Source: Bradyrhizobium prioriisuperbiae (GTDB lineage Bacteria > Pseudomonadota > Alphaproteobacteria > Rhizobiales > Xanthobacteraceae). Taken from it: a stretch of 64,000 nucleotides of DNA. A program made the translations under genes and the position numbers. A model generated the notes under the pieces. It worked only from the letters and a program-made list of their open reading frames with translations. It had not been told where the DNA came from and did not search any database. Shown in pieces: positions 45,412 to 53,504 of this stretch. How positions within the stretch are numbered: position 1 is the first letter of the stretch; each line of letters opens with the position of its first letter. The stretch covers positions 124,001-188,000 of the forward strand of contig NZ_CP135921.1 of the NCBI RefSeq assembly GCF_032397745.1, read 5' to 3'.

Positions 45412-46232
45412 GCGTGTTGCTCCCGCTGGGCGCGGCCGGCGATGATCAATTCGCGCAGGCGCTGGGTCAGCGCGGTGAAATCGGCGGAATAAGTGAAGTC
45501 GATGGTACGGGGACGGGCGAAGGTGACCGGGCAATCCTCGATGATGTGGCCGGGACGCGCCTGCATCACGCAGATCCGATTGGCGAGATAACTCGCCTCC
45601 TTCAGGTCATGGGTGACCAGCAGCACCGTCGGCTTCCGCGCCAGCCACAGCTCCTGCATGATCGCCCACAATTCCTCGCGGGTGAACTGGTCGAGCGCGC
45701 CGAACGGCTCGTCCAGCATCAGCAGCTCCGGCTCGTGGATCAGCGCCCGGCACAGCGACGCCCGCTGCAGCATGCCGCCCGAGAGCTGCCAGGGATATTT
45801 GTCGGCGAAACCGGCCAGGCCGACCTGCTTCAGCAGATCGTCGGCGCGATCGCGAAATTCGGTGTTGCGCTTGGCGCGAAACTCGGCGCGGAACGGCGGC
45901 ACGATACGCAGTGGCAGCATGATGTTGTCGCGGATGCGCAGCCACGGCAGCAGGGTCGGATTCTGAAACGCCATGCCGACCCGCACCGGCTCGGCGCCGA
46001 CCTCGCGCCCCGCCACGAACACCCAGCCGGACGAGGCCTGGATCAGCCCCGATACCAGGCGGAGAATGGTGGATTTGCCGCACCCGGACGGACCGACCAG
46101 AGCGACGAAATCGCCCTTGCCGATCATCAGGCTGGTTTCCGCCAGTGCCGCCACACTGCGTTCGCCTTGCCCGTAACTCAGCGTCGCCTGCTGCAACTCA
46201 ACAAAAACATCGGCGCGCGCGCTCGCGGTCAT
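45408..46232 (-). CDS. ABC transporter ATPase, SsuB/TauB type
   Basis: 274 residues. Walker A GPSGCGKSTIL (about 48-58), Q-loop MAFQNPTLLPWLRIRDNIML, signature WQLSGGMLQRASLCRALIHE, Walker B LLMLDEPFGALDQFTREELW, and switch His in LLVTHDLKEA. The LSGGMLQR form is common in the taurine/nitrate/sulfonate branch. Overlaps by ATGA with the allantoinase-like gene upstream and the permease gene downstream, so the three are tightly coupled in translation. Confidence 0.92.
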   Translation of the reverse strand: MTASARADVFVELQQATLSYGQGERSVAALAETSLMIGKGDFVALVGPSGCGKSTILRLVSGLIQASSGWVFVAGREVGAEPVRVGMAFQNPTLLPWLRIRDNIMLPLRIVPPFRAEFRAKRNTEFRDRADDLLKQVGLAGFADKYPWQLSGGMLQRASLCRALIHEPELLMLDEPFGALDQFTREELWAIMQELWLARKPTVLLVTHDLKEASYLANRICVMQARPGHIIEDCPVTFARPRTIDFTYSADFTALTQRLRELIIAGRAQREQHA

Positions 46233-47662
46233 GTGACGGCTCCTCGCGCCGGCGCCTTGAGCACGGCCTGCATGGTCTGATCGGCATTCCTAACCACCGC
46301 CGGCGGCATCGCCTGGATGGTATGGACCGAGCGGCCCCAGCCCTTGGTCGCCGGCACCAGTTCGCGATTCTTCATGGCAAAGCGGCCGCGCACCAAAGTG
46401 TGGATCGGCAGGCCGCACACCTTGCGACCGTCCCATGGCGAGATTTTTGAGCGCGACTGCAGCTGCGAATCCTGCAGCGCCCATTGACGCGTCAGGTCCA
46501 CCAGCGCGATGTCGGCATCCGCACCGGGCTGGATCACGCCCTTGCGCGGATAGAGGCCCCAGGTCTTCGCCGGATTGACCGCACTCCAGCGCACATAGTC
46601 GCTGATCGATGCGCGGCCGGCGGCCACCTCGGTCAGCATCAGCGGCATCTGGCTCTCGACGCCGGGAAAGCCGCAATCGACGCTCCAGATGTCGTTGCGG
46701 GTCTTTTCCTCCGGCGTATGCGGCGCGTGATCGGTGGCTATCATGTCGATGGTGCCGTCGACCAGCGCGTTCCAGATCGGCGCCTGGTTCTCCTGCTCAC
46801 GCACCGGCGGATTGAGGCGAATGATGCCGCCGAGCCGGGCGTAGTCGTCGCTGGACAGAAACAGATATTGCGGACAGGTCTCGCCGGTGATGTCGACACC
46901 GCGGGCTTTCGCCGCCGCCAGCGGCAACAGCTCCGCGGCCGAGGAGATATGCAGCACATGGATGCGCGCACCGGTCCATTCGGCAAGAATGGCGGCGCGG
47001 GACACCGCCTCCACCGCGACCACCGCGGGCCGTGCGGCAAGATGCGCCAGCGGATCGCTGCGGCCGGCCGCGGTCAGCCGCGCCTGCCGCCGCTCCATGA
47101 TGGAATTGGTCTCGGCGTGCAACGACACCCGCTTGCCGGTGGGCGCCACCACCTCGAACGCCTCCAGCATGGCGCCGGTGGTGGGCGACGGAATTTTGCC
47201 GAAGGTGTTGCCCATATAGAGCTTGAAACCGATCACACCGCCGTCGACCAGTTCCGGCACCTGCGCGATGGTGTCTTCGCCGAGCAAACCGTAGAGGCCG
47301 TAATCGACATAGGCCTTGGAACTGGCGATGGCGTGCTTGGCCGCCAGGATCTCCGCATTCGCCGTCGGCGGAATGGTGTTGGGCATGTCGAACACCGTGG
47401 TGACGCCGCCGAACGCGGCGGCCGCCGTGCCGCTTTCCCAGTCTTCCTTGTGCGGATAGCCGGGATCGCGGAAATGCACATGCACGTCGATTGCGCCCGG
47501 CAGCACGTGAAGACCGCCGGCGTCGAGGGTCTCCGTAGCCTGCGGCATCGAGTCCGCAGTGCCGACGGCCAGGATTTTTCCGTTCTTGATGGCGACACTC
47601 GCCGGAAACGTGGTGTCGGCGGAAACGACGATGCCGTTGTGGATGACGAGATCTGCGATCAT
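46229..47662 (-). CDS. Allantoinase/dihydropyrimidinase-type cyclic amidohydrolase
   Basis: About 477 residues from the ATG at 47660-47662, with GAGGGA five bases upstream; a GTG at 47674 overlapping the SDR stop is an alternative. Zinc site: GAIDVHVHFRDPGYPHKEDW (HxH plus the FRDPG loop), GFKLYMGN with the carbamylated lysine (about 149), HAETNS and HVLHISSA histidines, and DMIATDHAPHTPEEK (Asp). The order is that of allantoinases and dihydroorotases, which open a ring amide. The operon context (NMT1-like uptake, second amidohydrolase, SDR) suggests a hydantoin, pyrimidine or related ring; allantoin itself is possible, but no allantoate-processing gene is present here. Confidence 0.85.
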   Translation of the reverse strand: MIADLVIHNGIVVSADTTFPASVAIKNGKILAVGTADSMPQATETLDAGGLHVLPGAIDVHVHFRDPGYPHKEDWESGTAAAAFGGVTTVFDMPNTIPPTANAEILAAKHAIASSKAYVDYGLYGLLGEDTIAQVPELVDGGVIGFKLYMGNTFGKIPSPTTGAMLEAFEVVAPTGKRVSLHAETNSIMERRQARLTAAGRSDPLAHLAARPAVVAVEAVSRAAILAEWTGARIHVLHISSAAELLPLAAAKARGVDITGETCPQYLFLSSDDYARLGGIIRLNPPVREQENQAPIWNALVDGTIDMIATDHAPHTPEEKTRNDIWSVDCGFPGVESQMPLMLTEVAAGRASISDYVRWSAVNPAKTWGLYPRKGVIQPGADADIALVDLTRQWALQDSQLQSRSKISPWDGRKVCGLPIHTLVRGRFAMKNRELVPATKGWGRSVHTIQAMPPAVVRNADQTMQAVLKAPARGAVT

Positions 47663-47670
47663 GGCGTCCC

Positions 47671-48462
47671 TCACAGCATGGCCCAGCCGCCGTCGACCGG
47701 CATGTCGACGCCGGTCAACTGCCGCGACACGTCACTGGCCAAAAAAAGACAGGCGTTGGCGACATCGCTATCGGTGGTGACGCGCCGCAGCGCATAGTCC
47801 GCGGCGTGGCGCTGCATCGCCTCTTCCAGTGTGATGCCGAGCTTCTTCGCCATGTCGGCGCAGACCTTGTCGCGGAAACGCGGGCCGTCGACCATGCCGG
47901 GCGCGACGTAATTGACATTGATGTTGTGCTGGCCGACCTCCAGCGCGAAACTCTTGGTGATGCCGCGCAGCCCCCATTTCGAAGCCGAGTAGGCCATGCG
48001 GCCGGCGCGGCCGCGCAAACCGAAGGTGCCGCCGACATTGACGATCTTGCCGTAGCGCTGCTCGGCCATCGCCGGCAACACCGCATGCATGGTGTGGAAG
48101 CAGCCGTTCATGTTCAATGTGACGATCTCGTCGAACTCGTCCGGCGTGGTTTGTGCGCCGGTCTTGCCGATCGGGCCGGAGCCGCCGGCGATATTGACCA
48201 GGATGTCGATGCGGCCGAACGCCTCGAGCGCCGCCTTCGCCGCGATATCGCATTGTGCCGGAACCGTCAGGTCGCACGGCACCACGATGGCCGGCCGGCC
48301 TGAAGCGCGCACCTCGGCGGCGACCGGCTCGATTGCGGCGACGTCGCGGCCGATCAGCACCAGCTTGCAGCCCTCCGCGGCAAAGGCCTTGGTCACGACA
48401 GCGCCCATGCCTTTGGCCGGGCCGGTGATGACAGCAACACGATCGGTGAGTTTCAAGTCCAT
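47671..48462 (-). CDS. Short-chain dehydrogenase/reductase
   Basis: 263 residues. NAD(P) site VAVITGPAKGMGAVVTKAFA (about 9-28, a variant of TGxxxGxG), NIAGGSG in place of NNAG, catalytic YSASK (about 162-166), and the C-terminal DMPVDGGWAML. An alcohol/ketone oxidoreductase in the cytoplasm. It lies between the second receptor gene and the allantoinase-like gene and probably acts on the side chain or ring alcohol of the imported compound. No specificity residues are recognised. Confidence 0.88.
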   Translation of the reverse strand: MDLKLTDRVAVITGPAKGMGAVVTKAFAAEGCKLVLIGRDVAAIEPVAAEVRASGRPAIVVPCDLTVPAQCDIAAKAALEAFGRIDILVNIAGGSGPIGKTGAQTTPDEFDEIVTLNMNGCFHTMHAVLPAMAEQRYGKIVNVGGTFGLRGRAGRMAYSASKWGLRGITKSFALEVGQHNINVNYVAPGMVDGPRFRDKVCADMAKKLGITLEEAMQRHAADYALRRVTTDSDVANACLFLASDVSRQLTGVDMPVDGGWAML

Positions 48463-48489
48463 GGCTTGCGTCCTGCAGGTTGGTTTGGT

Positions 48490-49548
48490 TCAGAACAGCT
48501 TCTTCGGCAGCTCGGAGGCGGCTGGAAGAAAGGCTGGGGTGAAAATCTCGTCGACCGCCGGCGTGCGTGGCAGCCCATTGATCGACACCATGGTGTCGAT
48601 GGCGCGCTTCAGTCGTTCGGGATTGACATTGCCGAGGCCGATCTTGGCAATCTCCGGATGATTCATTTCGGCCCGCAGCGTCGCGTCGAAGCGGGCACGC
48701 TCGACGTCGATCTTGATCAGCGGCTCACGTTTCGCGACCGCGGCGACCGCTCCGTCCGGATCCTTCAGTGCAGCGACCAGCCCCTTGTTGATCGCCTGGA
48801 CCAGGCCTTTCACCACTTCGGGATTGTCCTTCACCAGCTTCTTGGACACGATGATGGCGTTGGAATAGAGATCCATGCCGTAGTCGCCGAAATTGATGTA
48901 GCGAATCTTGTCGTCACCGACGCCCATGGCGCGCGCCGAGAAGCGGATGGTGTTGACATAGCCGAGCACGCCGTCGACCTGGCTCTGCATCAGCATCTGC
49001 TCGCGCAAATTCGGCTGCAGGTTGGTGATCTTCACAGCGGTGCAATCGATCCTGGTGGCCTTGCAGAACGCCGGCAGCAGCTTCAGCGCGCCGTCGTTGG
49101 CTGCGCTGCCGAGTGTCTTGCCGGCCAGATCCTGCGGCGTCTTGATCGGACTGTCCGCCTTCACCGCAATGGTGAATGGCGGCTGGTTGAACATCACATA
49201 CACCGCGACCGGCGCATCATCCGGCTTCTTGGCCGCGAGTTCGATCAAGGCATTGATGTCGCCGAAGCCGACATCGTAGGTGCCGTTGGCCACCAGCGGC
49301 ACCGCCGCTCCCGAGCCGTTGCCCTGATCGATGGTGAGGTCGATCCCTTCGGCTTTGAGGTAACCGAGGTCCTGGGCCAGGAAGAACATGCCCTGCGGCC
49401 CCTGGTACTTCCAGTTCAGCACCATCTTGAGTTTGGTGTCGGCCGAGGCCGGCACGGTCATCGCCGTGACGCCGAGCATGGCGACCGCCGCCACTGCCAG
49501 ACGACCGAAATTCGAACGCAACACCACTCCGATGGGCCTGTTCTGCAT
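48490..49548 (-). CDS. NMT1/THI5-like ABC transporter substrate-binding protein, paralogue 2
   Basis: 352 residues with a signal peptide (LAVAAVAMLGVTAMTVPASA, about 17-36). Mature part KLKMVLNWKYQGPQGMFFLA, TIDQGNGSGAAVPLVANGTY and DVGFGDINALIELAAK: type II receptor of the thiamine-precursor/taurine group. It is the first gene of the seven-gene operon; transcription runs away from the LysR gene. A second, homologous receptor is five genes downstream. Two receptors for one permease would widen or tune the ligand range. Confidence 0.86.
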   Translation of the reverse strand: MQNRPIGVVLRSNFGRLAVAAVAMLGVTAMTVPASADTKLKMVLNWKYQGPQGMFFLAQDLGYLKAEGIDLTIDQGNGSGAAVPLVANGTYDVGFGDINALIELAAKKPDDAPVAVYVMFNQPPFTIAVKADSPIKTPQDLAGKTLGSAANDGALKLLPAFCKATRIDCTAVKITNLQPNLREQMLMQSQVDGVLGYVNTIRFSARAMGVGDDKIRYINFGDYGMDLYSNAIIVSKKLVKDNPEVVKGLVQAINKGLVAALKDPDGAVAAVAKREPLIKIDVERARFDATLRAEMNHPEIAKIGLGNVNPERLKRAIDTMVSINGLPRTPAVDEIFTPAFLPAASELPKKLF

Positions 49549-49668
49549 GGATCAATCTCGCTCTGTTGGGCGCGCAGGACGCCTCGCTGCCGGCGTCCCT
49601 GATCTATCCATGCAAGAGTGCGGTTATCTATCGCCGATTTTCTGGTGGAGCGTTGCCGAAAAGTATAC

Positions 49669-49690
49669 ACTCCGGAAAACCGGAGTTTTT
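49669..49690 (+). promoter_or_regulatory. Hairpin with T-tract covering the SD of the LysR gene
   Basis: ACTCCGG and CCGGAGT form seven perfect pairs around a four-base loop, followed by TTTTT. The GGAG in the right arm is the only good SD for the ATG at 49693. The element could be a terminator, an RNA switch for translation, or a LysR operator in DNA form. Confidence 0.5.
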
Positions 49691-49692
49691 CG

Positions 49693-50607
49693 ATGCGCCA
49701 TTTGCGTTTCCTCAGGTACGTCGACCAGGTCGCCCGCTCGGGCTCGATCCGGAAGGCCGCCGACACGCTCAACGTCACGGCCTCGGCGCTCAACCGGCGG
49801 ATCATGGACATGGAAGACGAACTCGGCACCCAGCTGTTCGAGCGTCGGCCGCGCGGCATGCGGTTGACCGCGGCGGGTGAGGTGTTCGCCCGCTTCATCC
49901 GCAGCCAGTTCGCCGAGACCGAGCGGATGCGTTCGCAGATCGAGGATCTCAAGGGGCTGCGCCGCGGCAATGTCCGCATCGCCTGCAGCCAGGCGCTGGC
50001 GCACGGCTTCCTGCCCGAAGCGATCTCGGTGTTTCAACGCGCCTATCCGCTGATCACATTCGAGGTCAATGTGTCGGACCATGAGCGCGCCATGCAGGCG
50101 CTCGCCGCCCTCGAGGTCGACGTCCTGCTGGTGTTCCGCCCGCCGCAGCTGCCGAATTTCCGGCCGCTGCTCACCTTGAAACAGCGGCTTGTGGTGCTGA
50201 TGGCCGCGAAACATCCGCTTGCAAAAAAGAAGACGTTGCGGCTGTCGGACTGCCGGATGTATCCGCTGGCACTCCCGGAGCGCAGCATCGGCGGTCGCCA
50301 GTTGCTGGATGAGGTCACCGCGCGTGCAGGGCTGAGCCTCGCGCCGTCGATCCAGTCGAACTCGTTCGAATTCCTGCGCGGCTGCGTCGCCCGCGGCCAG
50401 GCGCTGTCGTTTCAGATCGAGGTCGGCGCACTGCCGGATTATCTCGCAGGCTCAGGCGTCATCGCCCTTGCCATCGACCAGCGCGACGTGCCGCACGCCA
50501 ACCTTGTGCTCGGACAACTGCGGGACCGCAACCTGCCGAGCGCGGCGGCGATCTTCTGCGAGCATTTGAAGAAGGCATTGCAGGGCATCGACAGCAGCAC
50601 GCCGTGA
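49693..50607 (+). CDS. LysR-family transcriptional regulator
   Basis: About 304 residues from the ATG at 49693 (MRHLRFLRYVDQVARSGSIR). Helix-turn-helix: SGSIRKAADTLNVTASALNR, then DELGTQLFERRPRGMRLTAAGE. The effector domain contains RIACSQALAHGFLPEAISVF. It is transcribed away from the receptor that begins the seven-gene uptake operon, with 144 bases between, so it is the likely local regulator. An in-frame start at 49618 would add residues unlike the family and ignore the hairpin-held SD. Confidence 0.88.
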   Translation: MRHLRFLRYVDQVARSGSIRKAADTLNVTASALNRRIMDMEDELGTQLFERRPRGMRLTAAGEVFARFIRSQFAETERMRSQIEDLKGLRRGNVRIACSQALAHGFLPEAISVFQRAYPLITFEVNVSDHERAMQALAALEVDVLLVFRPPQLPNFRPLLTLKQRLVVLMAAKHPLAKKKTLRLSDCRMYPLALPERSIGGRQLLDEVTARAGLSLAPSIQSNSFEFLRGCVARGQALSFQIEVGALPDYLAGSGVIALAIDQRDVPHANLVLGQLRDRNLPSAAAIFCEHLKKALQGIDSSTP

Positions 50608-50677
50608 TGGGCTTGGCCTCTCATGGAAACGCGAGGTGAGCCCACGGATAACGCTGAGGGTTGTCGAAACGCATCAA

Positions 50678-50783
50678 CACTCCCCTTGTCGTTGCCGGGC
50701 TTGTCCCGGCAACCCCGCTTAGGGACGCAGTGCCTCCCTAAGCGAGATCACCGGGACCAGCCCGGTGATGACAGTGATGAGTG
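50678..50783. repeat. Long intergenic palindromic repeat, type 2, copy 2
   Basis: Three stem-loops in a row: TTGCCGGGCTTGTCCCGGCAA; CGCTTAGGGA paired with TCCCTAAGCG; and TCACCGGGACCAGCCCGGTGA. Outer ends CACTCCCC and GAGTG resemble those of the copy at 34901-35005. Located between convergent LysR and slipin genes. Confidence 0.72.
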
Positions 50784-50845
50784 CGGTGCCTTCGCCTCTA
50801 AAGCCGATGCGACTATCGCCCGTCACTCAGCAGGGCGACTCCAGG

Positions 50846-51634
50846 TCACTTGCCCGCCACCACCTTTGCCGCATCGGCAATCCCGCGGGCCATCGACACG
50901 AACTCGCTCGGCATCATCACGATGGTCATGGTGTTCTGCTCGGCGCCGACTTCAGTGATCATCTGCATCCGGCGCAGCTCAAGGCCGGCCGGATTTTGCA
51001 TGATGACTTCGGCCGCCTTGCGCAGCTGTTCGGCGGCATCGAGTTCGGCCTCCGCCTTGATCAAGCGGGCGCGCTTCTCGCGCAGCGCCTCGGCCTCCTG
51101 CGCCATGGCGCGCTGCATGCTGGGCGGGATCTCGACGTTCTTCATCTGCACCAGTTCGACTTTGACGCCCCACGGTTCGGTGATGGCATCTATCAAGCTC
51201 TGCATCAGATTGGCGATGGTGTCCTGGGCCTTGAGAATTTCGTCCAGCGAATGCTGCCCGAGCACGGTGCGCAGCGTGGTCATCGAGACCTGCACCACCG
51301 CGTTGCTGACATTCTTGACCTCCATCACCGCGCGCTCGGGATCGAGAATGCGAAACCAGATCACCGCGTCGACCTTGATCGGCACGTTGTCGCGGGTGAT
51401 GCCCTCCTGCTGTTCGACATTGGCGGTGATGGTGCGCAGATCGAGCTTGGTCAGCCACTCGATGAAGGGCACGATGAAGAACAGTCCGGGCCCCGCGGTG
51501 CGGTCATACTTGCCGAGCCGGAAGATCACGGCCCGCTCATACTGGTTTGCGGTGTGAAAACTCATCACCAGCAGCACAAGCGCCGCAACGGCCACAACAA
51601 TGAAGGAAAGAAAAAAGAGCGGATACTCGGTCAC
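50846..51634 (-). CDS. Slipin / SPFH (band 7) membrane protein
   Basis: 262 residues. One N-terminal membrane helix (FFLSFIVVAVAALVLLVMSF, about 7-26), then the SPFH core: YERAVIFRLGKYDRTAGPGL, EGITRDNVPIKVDAVIWFRI and RTVLGQHSLDEILKAQDTIA, and a helical tail rich in Ala/Glu/Arg (AMAQEAEALREKRARLIKAE). Slipins form oligomers in membrane microdomains. They normally sit beside an NfeD-type protease/partner gene; none is visible here. The gene ends next to a large repeat and faces flavin-reductase gene on the same strand upstream, 149 bases away. Role not clear. Confidence 0.88.
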   Translation of the reverse strand: MTEYPLFFLSFIVVAVAALVLLVMSFHTANQYERAVIFRLGKYDRTAGPGLFFIVPFIEWLTKLDLRTITANVEQQEGITRDNVPIKVDAVIWFRILDPERAVMEVKNVSNAVVQVSMTTLRTVLGQHSLDEILKAQDTIANLMQSLIDAITEPWGVKVELVQMKNVEIPPSMQRAMAQEAEALREKRARLIKAEAELDAAEQLRKAAEVIMQNPAGLELRRMQMITEVGAEQNTMTIVMMPSEFVSMARGIADAAKVVAGK

Positions 51635-51783
51635 GGGCCTGCTCCATGAATAAAGTCTCTTTGGTCTCCTGGACCAAATGAGAACAAAACAGGAACATTG
51701 TCGGTAACGTTCAAGAGGCCGCCGTCATCACTTTCGTGTGGCCGCAGGATCGGTCGTCCCCAGCCGTGACGGGACCCTACCGC

Positions 51784-52419
51784 TCAGGTGTTGTGCTGCG
51801 CCAACAGCGCGCGAGCCTGTTCAAGATTCTGCGGCTCGAACTTGTCGAGGGTACGGGTGTAAAGCGTCCCTTCCATGCGCCCGATCAGATCGAGCCGCGT
51901 GGTATCGATATGGAGCCGGTCGGGGTCGCTCACCGCTTCATCCGCGATATGCATCAGCACGATCCGGCCGAGCATCAGGCTGAAATTACCGAGCCTGATT
52001 TCCTGCATGAACCGGCATTCGAACGACACCGGACTCTCGGCAATGCGCGGCGGCTTGACGCGCAGGCTGGGCAACGTGGAGAGCCCCACCACGTCCACTT
52101 CGCTGATTCCAGGCGGAAACGGCATCGAGGTGTTGCGCATCTTCTCGGCCGCGGAGAACGGCACCAGATTGACCACGAACTCCTCGGTCGCACGAATGTT
52201 GAGGCGCGTGTCCTTTGGACGAACTGTGGAACTGCGCCCGACACCGAGGCCAACGGTCGCGGGATCGCTGCCGAACACATTGAAGAATGAGAACGGCGCG
52301 GCGTTGACCAGGCCGTTGCCGTCCTGGCTGGTCACCCAGGCGATCGGGCGCGGCAGCACGGTGGCAAGCATCAGCTTGTAGCGCGCCTCTTCCGGGATGC
52401 TTTCGAAGTCGAACTGCAT
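51784..52419 (-). CDS. Flavin reductase-family protein (FMN-binding split barrel)
   Basis: About 211 residues from the ATG at 52417-52419, with GGAGGT five bases upstream. Opening MQFDFESIPEEARYKLMLAT and the flavin-binding TVLPRPIAWVTSQDGNGLVN then NAAPFSFFNVFGSDPATVGL are typical. Related proteins reduce or bind FMN and often support flavin monooxygenases. It faces a LysR gene across about 100 bases that include a GGTGAC palindrome, implying local control. No obvious partner oxygenase adjoins it. Confidence 0.85.
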   Translation of the reverse strand: MQFDFESIPEEARYKLMLATVLPRPIAWVTSQDGNGLVNAAPFSFFNVFGSDPATVGLGVGRSSTVRPKDTRLNIRATEEFVVNLVPFSAAEKMRNTSMPFPPGISEVDVVGLSTLPSLRVKPPRIAESPVSFECRFMQEIRLGNFSLMLGRIVLMHIADEAVSDPDRLHIDTTRLDLIGRMEGTLYTRTLDKFEPQNLEQARALLAQHNT

Positions 52420-52493
52420 GGCCACCTCCGTTGGAATCGGCCCGGAAGATGTCGCCAGTGCGCATTGCAGACAAACGAATCCATCGCTGTACG

Positions 52494-52510
52494 GGTGACT
52501 TTTTGTCACC
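52494..52510. promoter_or_regulatory. Palindrome between the flavin reductase and LysR genes
   Basis: GGTGAC-TTTTT-GTCACC, perfect 6-base arms around five T bases, 12 bases ahead of the LysR start. A likely autoregulatory LysR site; also possible as a weak 5' leader hairpin. Confidence 0.5.
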
Positions 52511-52522
52511 TAAGATCGGCCC

Positions 52523-53431
52523 ATGAATGGGCAGACCTCGATCCGGCACATCTCCGCATTGCGCTCGTTCGAGGCGGCGGCACGGCTGCGCTCGTTCCAG
52601 GCCGCGGCCGATGAACTGCATTTGACGCCATCAGCGATCAGCCACCAGATCCGGCGGCTGGAGACGAATCTCGGCCAGGCGCTGTTTGTGCGCACCCATC
52701 GCAAGGTCGACCTGACGGCAGCGGGACAGACGTTGCAGGGCTACGTGAGCCGAGGCTTCGCCGAATTCGCCCGTGGCATTCACGCCATCAGCGATGCCAC
52801 GCGCGCCGCCGAATTGCGCGTCAGCGTCGCGCCAACGTTTGCCGCGGCGTATCTGACGCCGCGGATCGAGCAGTTCGAACGTTTCAATCCGGCGCTGCGG
52901 CTGCGGCTCGACATGAGCCAGAACCTGGTGGATTTCGAACGCGGCGAGTTCGACGCGGTGATCCGGATGAGTGCGCGCCCGCCCTCCGGGTTCTTTGCCG
53001 AGCCGGTGTCCAAGGTGCGGGTCGCGCCGGTGTGTTCGCCGGCGATCGGTGCCAGGCTTCGCAGCGTCGCGGGTCTGCGGCAGGTCACCCGCATCATCAT
53101 CAGCCAGGCACCGGATGCCTGGGTGCGCTGGCACCGCGCCTTCGGCCGCGAGGATCAGAAGCCGCGGCGCGAGGTGCGTTTCGATCCGATGACTGCGGGA
53201 TTGCAAGCCGCGATCGACGGCGTCGGCGTCATGATCGCACCCGTCGACGTGATCCGCAAACAGGTCCAGGAGGGCCGCCTGATGCTGCCGTTCGACCAGA
53301 TCTACGAGACCACATCGATCTATCGCTTTCTATGCCGCAAGGGTGATGAGACCCTGCCGAAGATTGTCAGACTCCGGAACTGGCTGCACCAGGCCGTGCG
53401 GGACGAAGAGCGCGCGGCAGCGCAGGCATGA
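52523..53431 (+). CDS. LysR-family transcriptional regulator (GcvA-like)
   Basis: 302 residues. IRHISALRSFEAAARLRSFQ, AAADELHLTPSAISHQIRRL, then VDLTAAGQTLQGY: the GcvA-type helix-turn-helix. The effector domain contains FERGEFDAVIRMSARPPSGF. Divergent from the flavin reductase gene with a palindrome between, so it probably controls that gene. Ends 73 bases before the methyltransferase gene on the same strand. Confidence 0.88.
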   Translation: MNGQTSIRHISALRSFEAAARLRSFQAAADELHLTPSAISHQIRRLETNLGQALFVRTHRKVDLTAAGQTLQGYVSRGFAEFARGIHAISDATRAAELRVSVAPTFAAAYLTPRIEQFERFNPALRLRLDMSQNLVDFERGEFDAVIRMSARPPSGFFAEPVSKVRVAPVCSPAIGARLRSVAGLRQVTRIIISQAPDAWVRWHRAFGREDQKPRREVRFDPMTAGLQAAIDGVGVMIAPVDVIRKQVQEGRLMLPFDQIYETTSIYRFLCRKGDETLPKIVRLRNWLHQAVRDEERAAAQA

Positions 53432-53504
53432 GAGAGACAGTCGCCAAGAATATCGGCGCCGGTTTTCCAGACAACAACACAACCCATAACATCGGGGAGA
53501 CGAC

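Noticed and set aside
46484..47797. 437-residue plus-strand frame opposite the allantoinase-like gene
   Set aside because: Antisense to an intact amidohydrolase with all zinc ligands.
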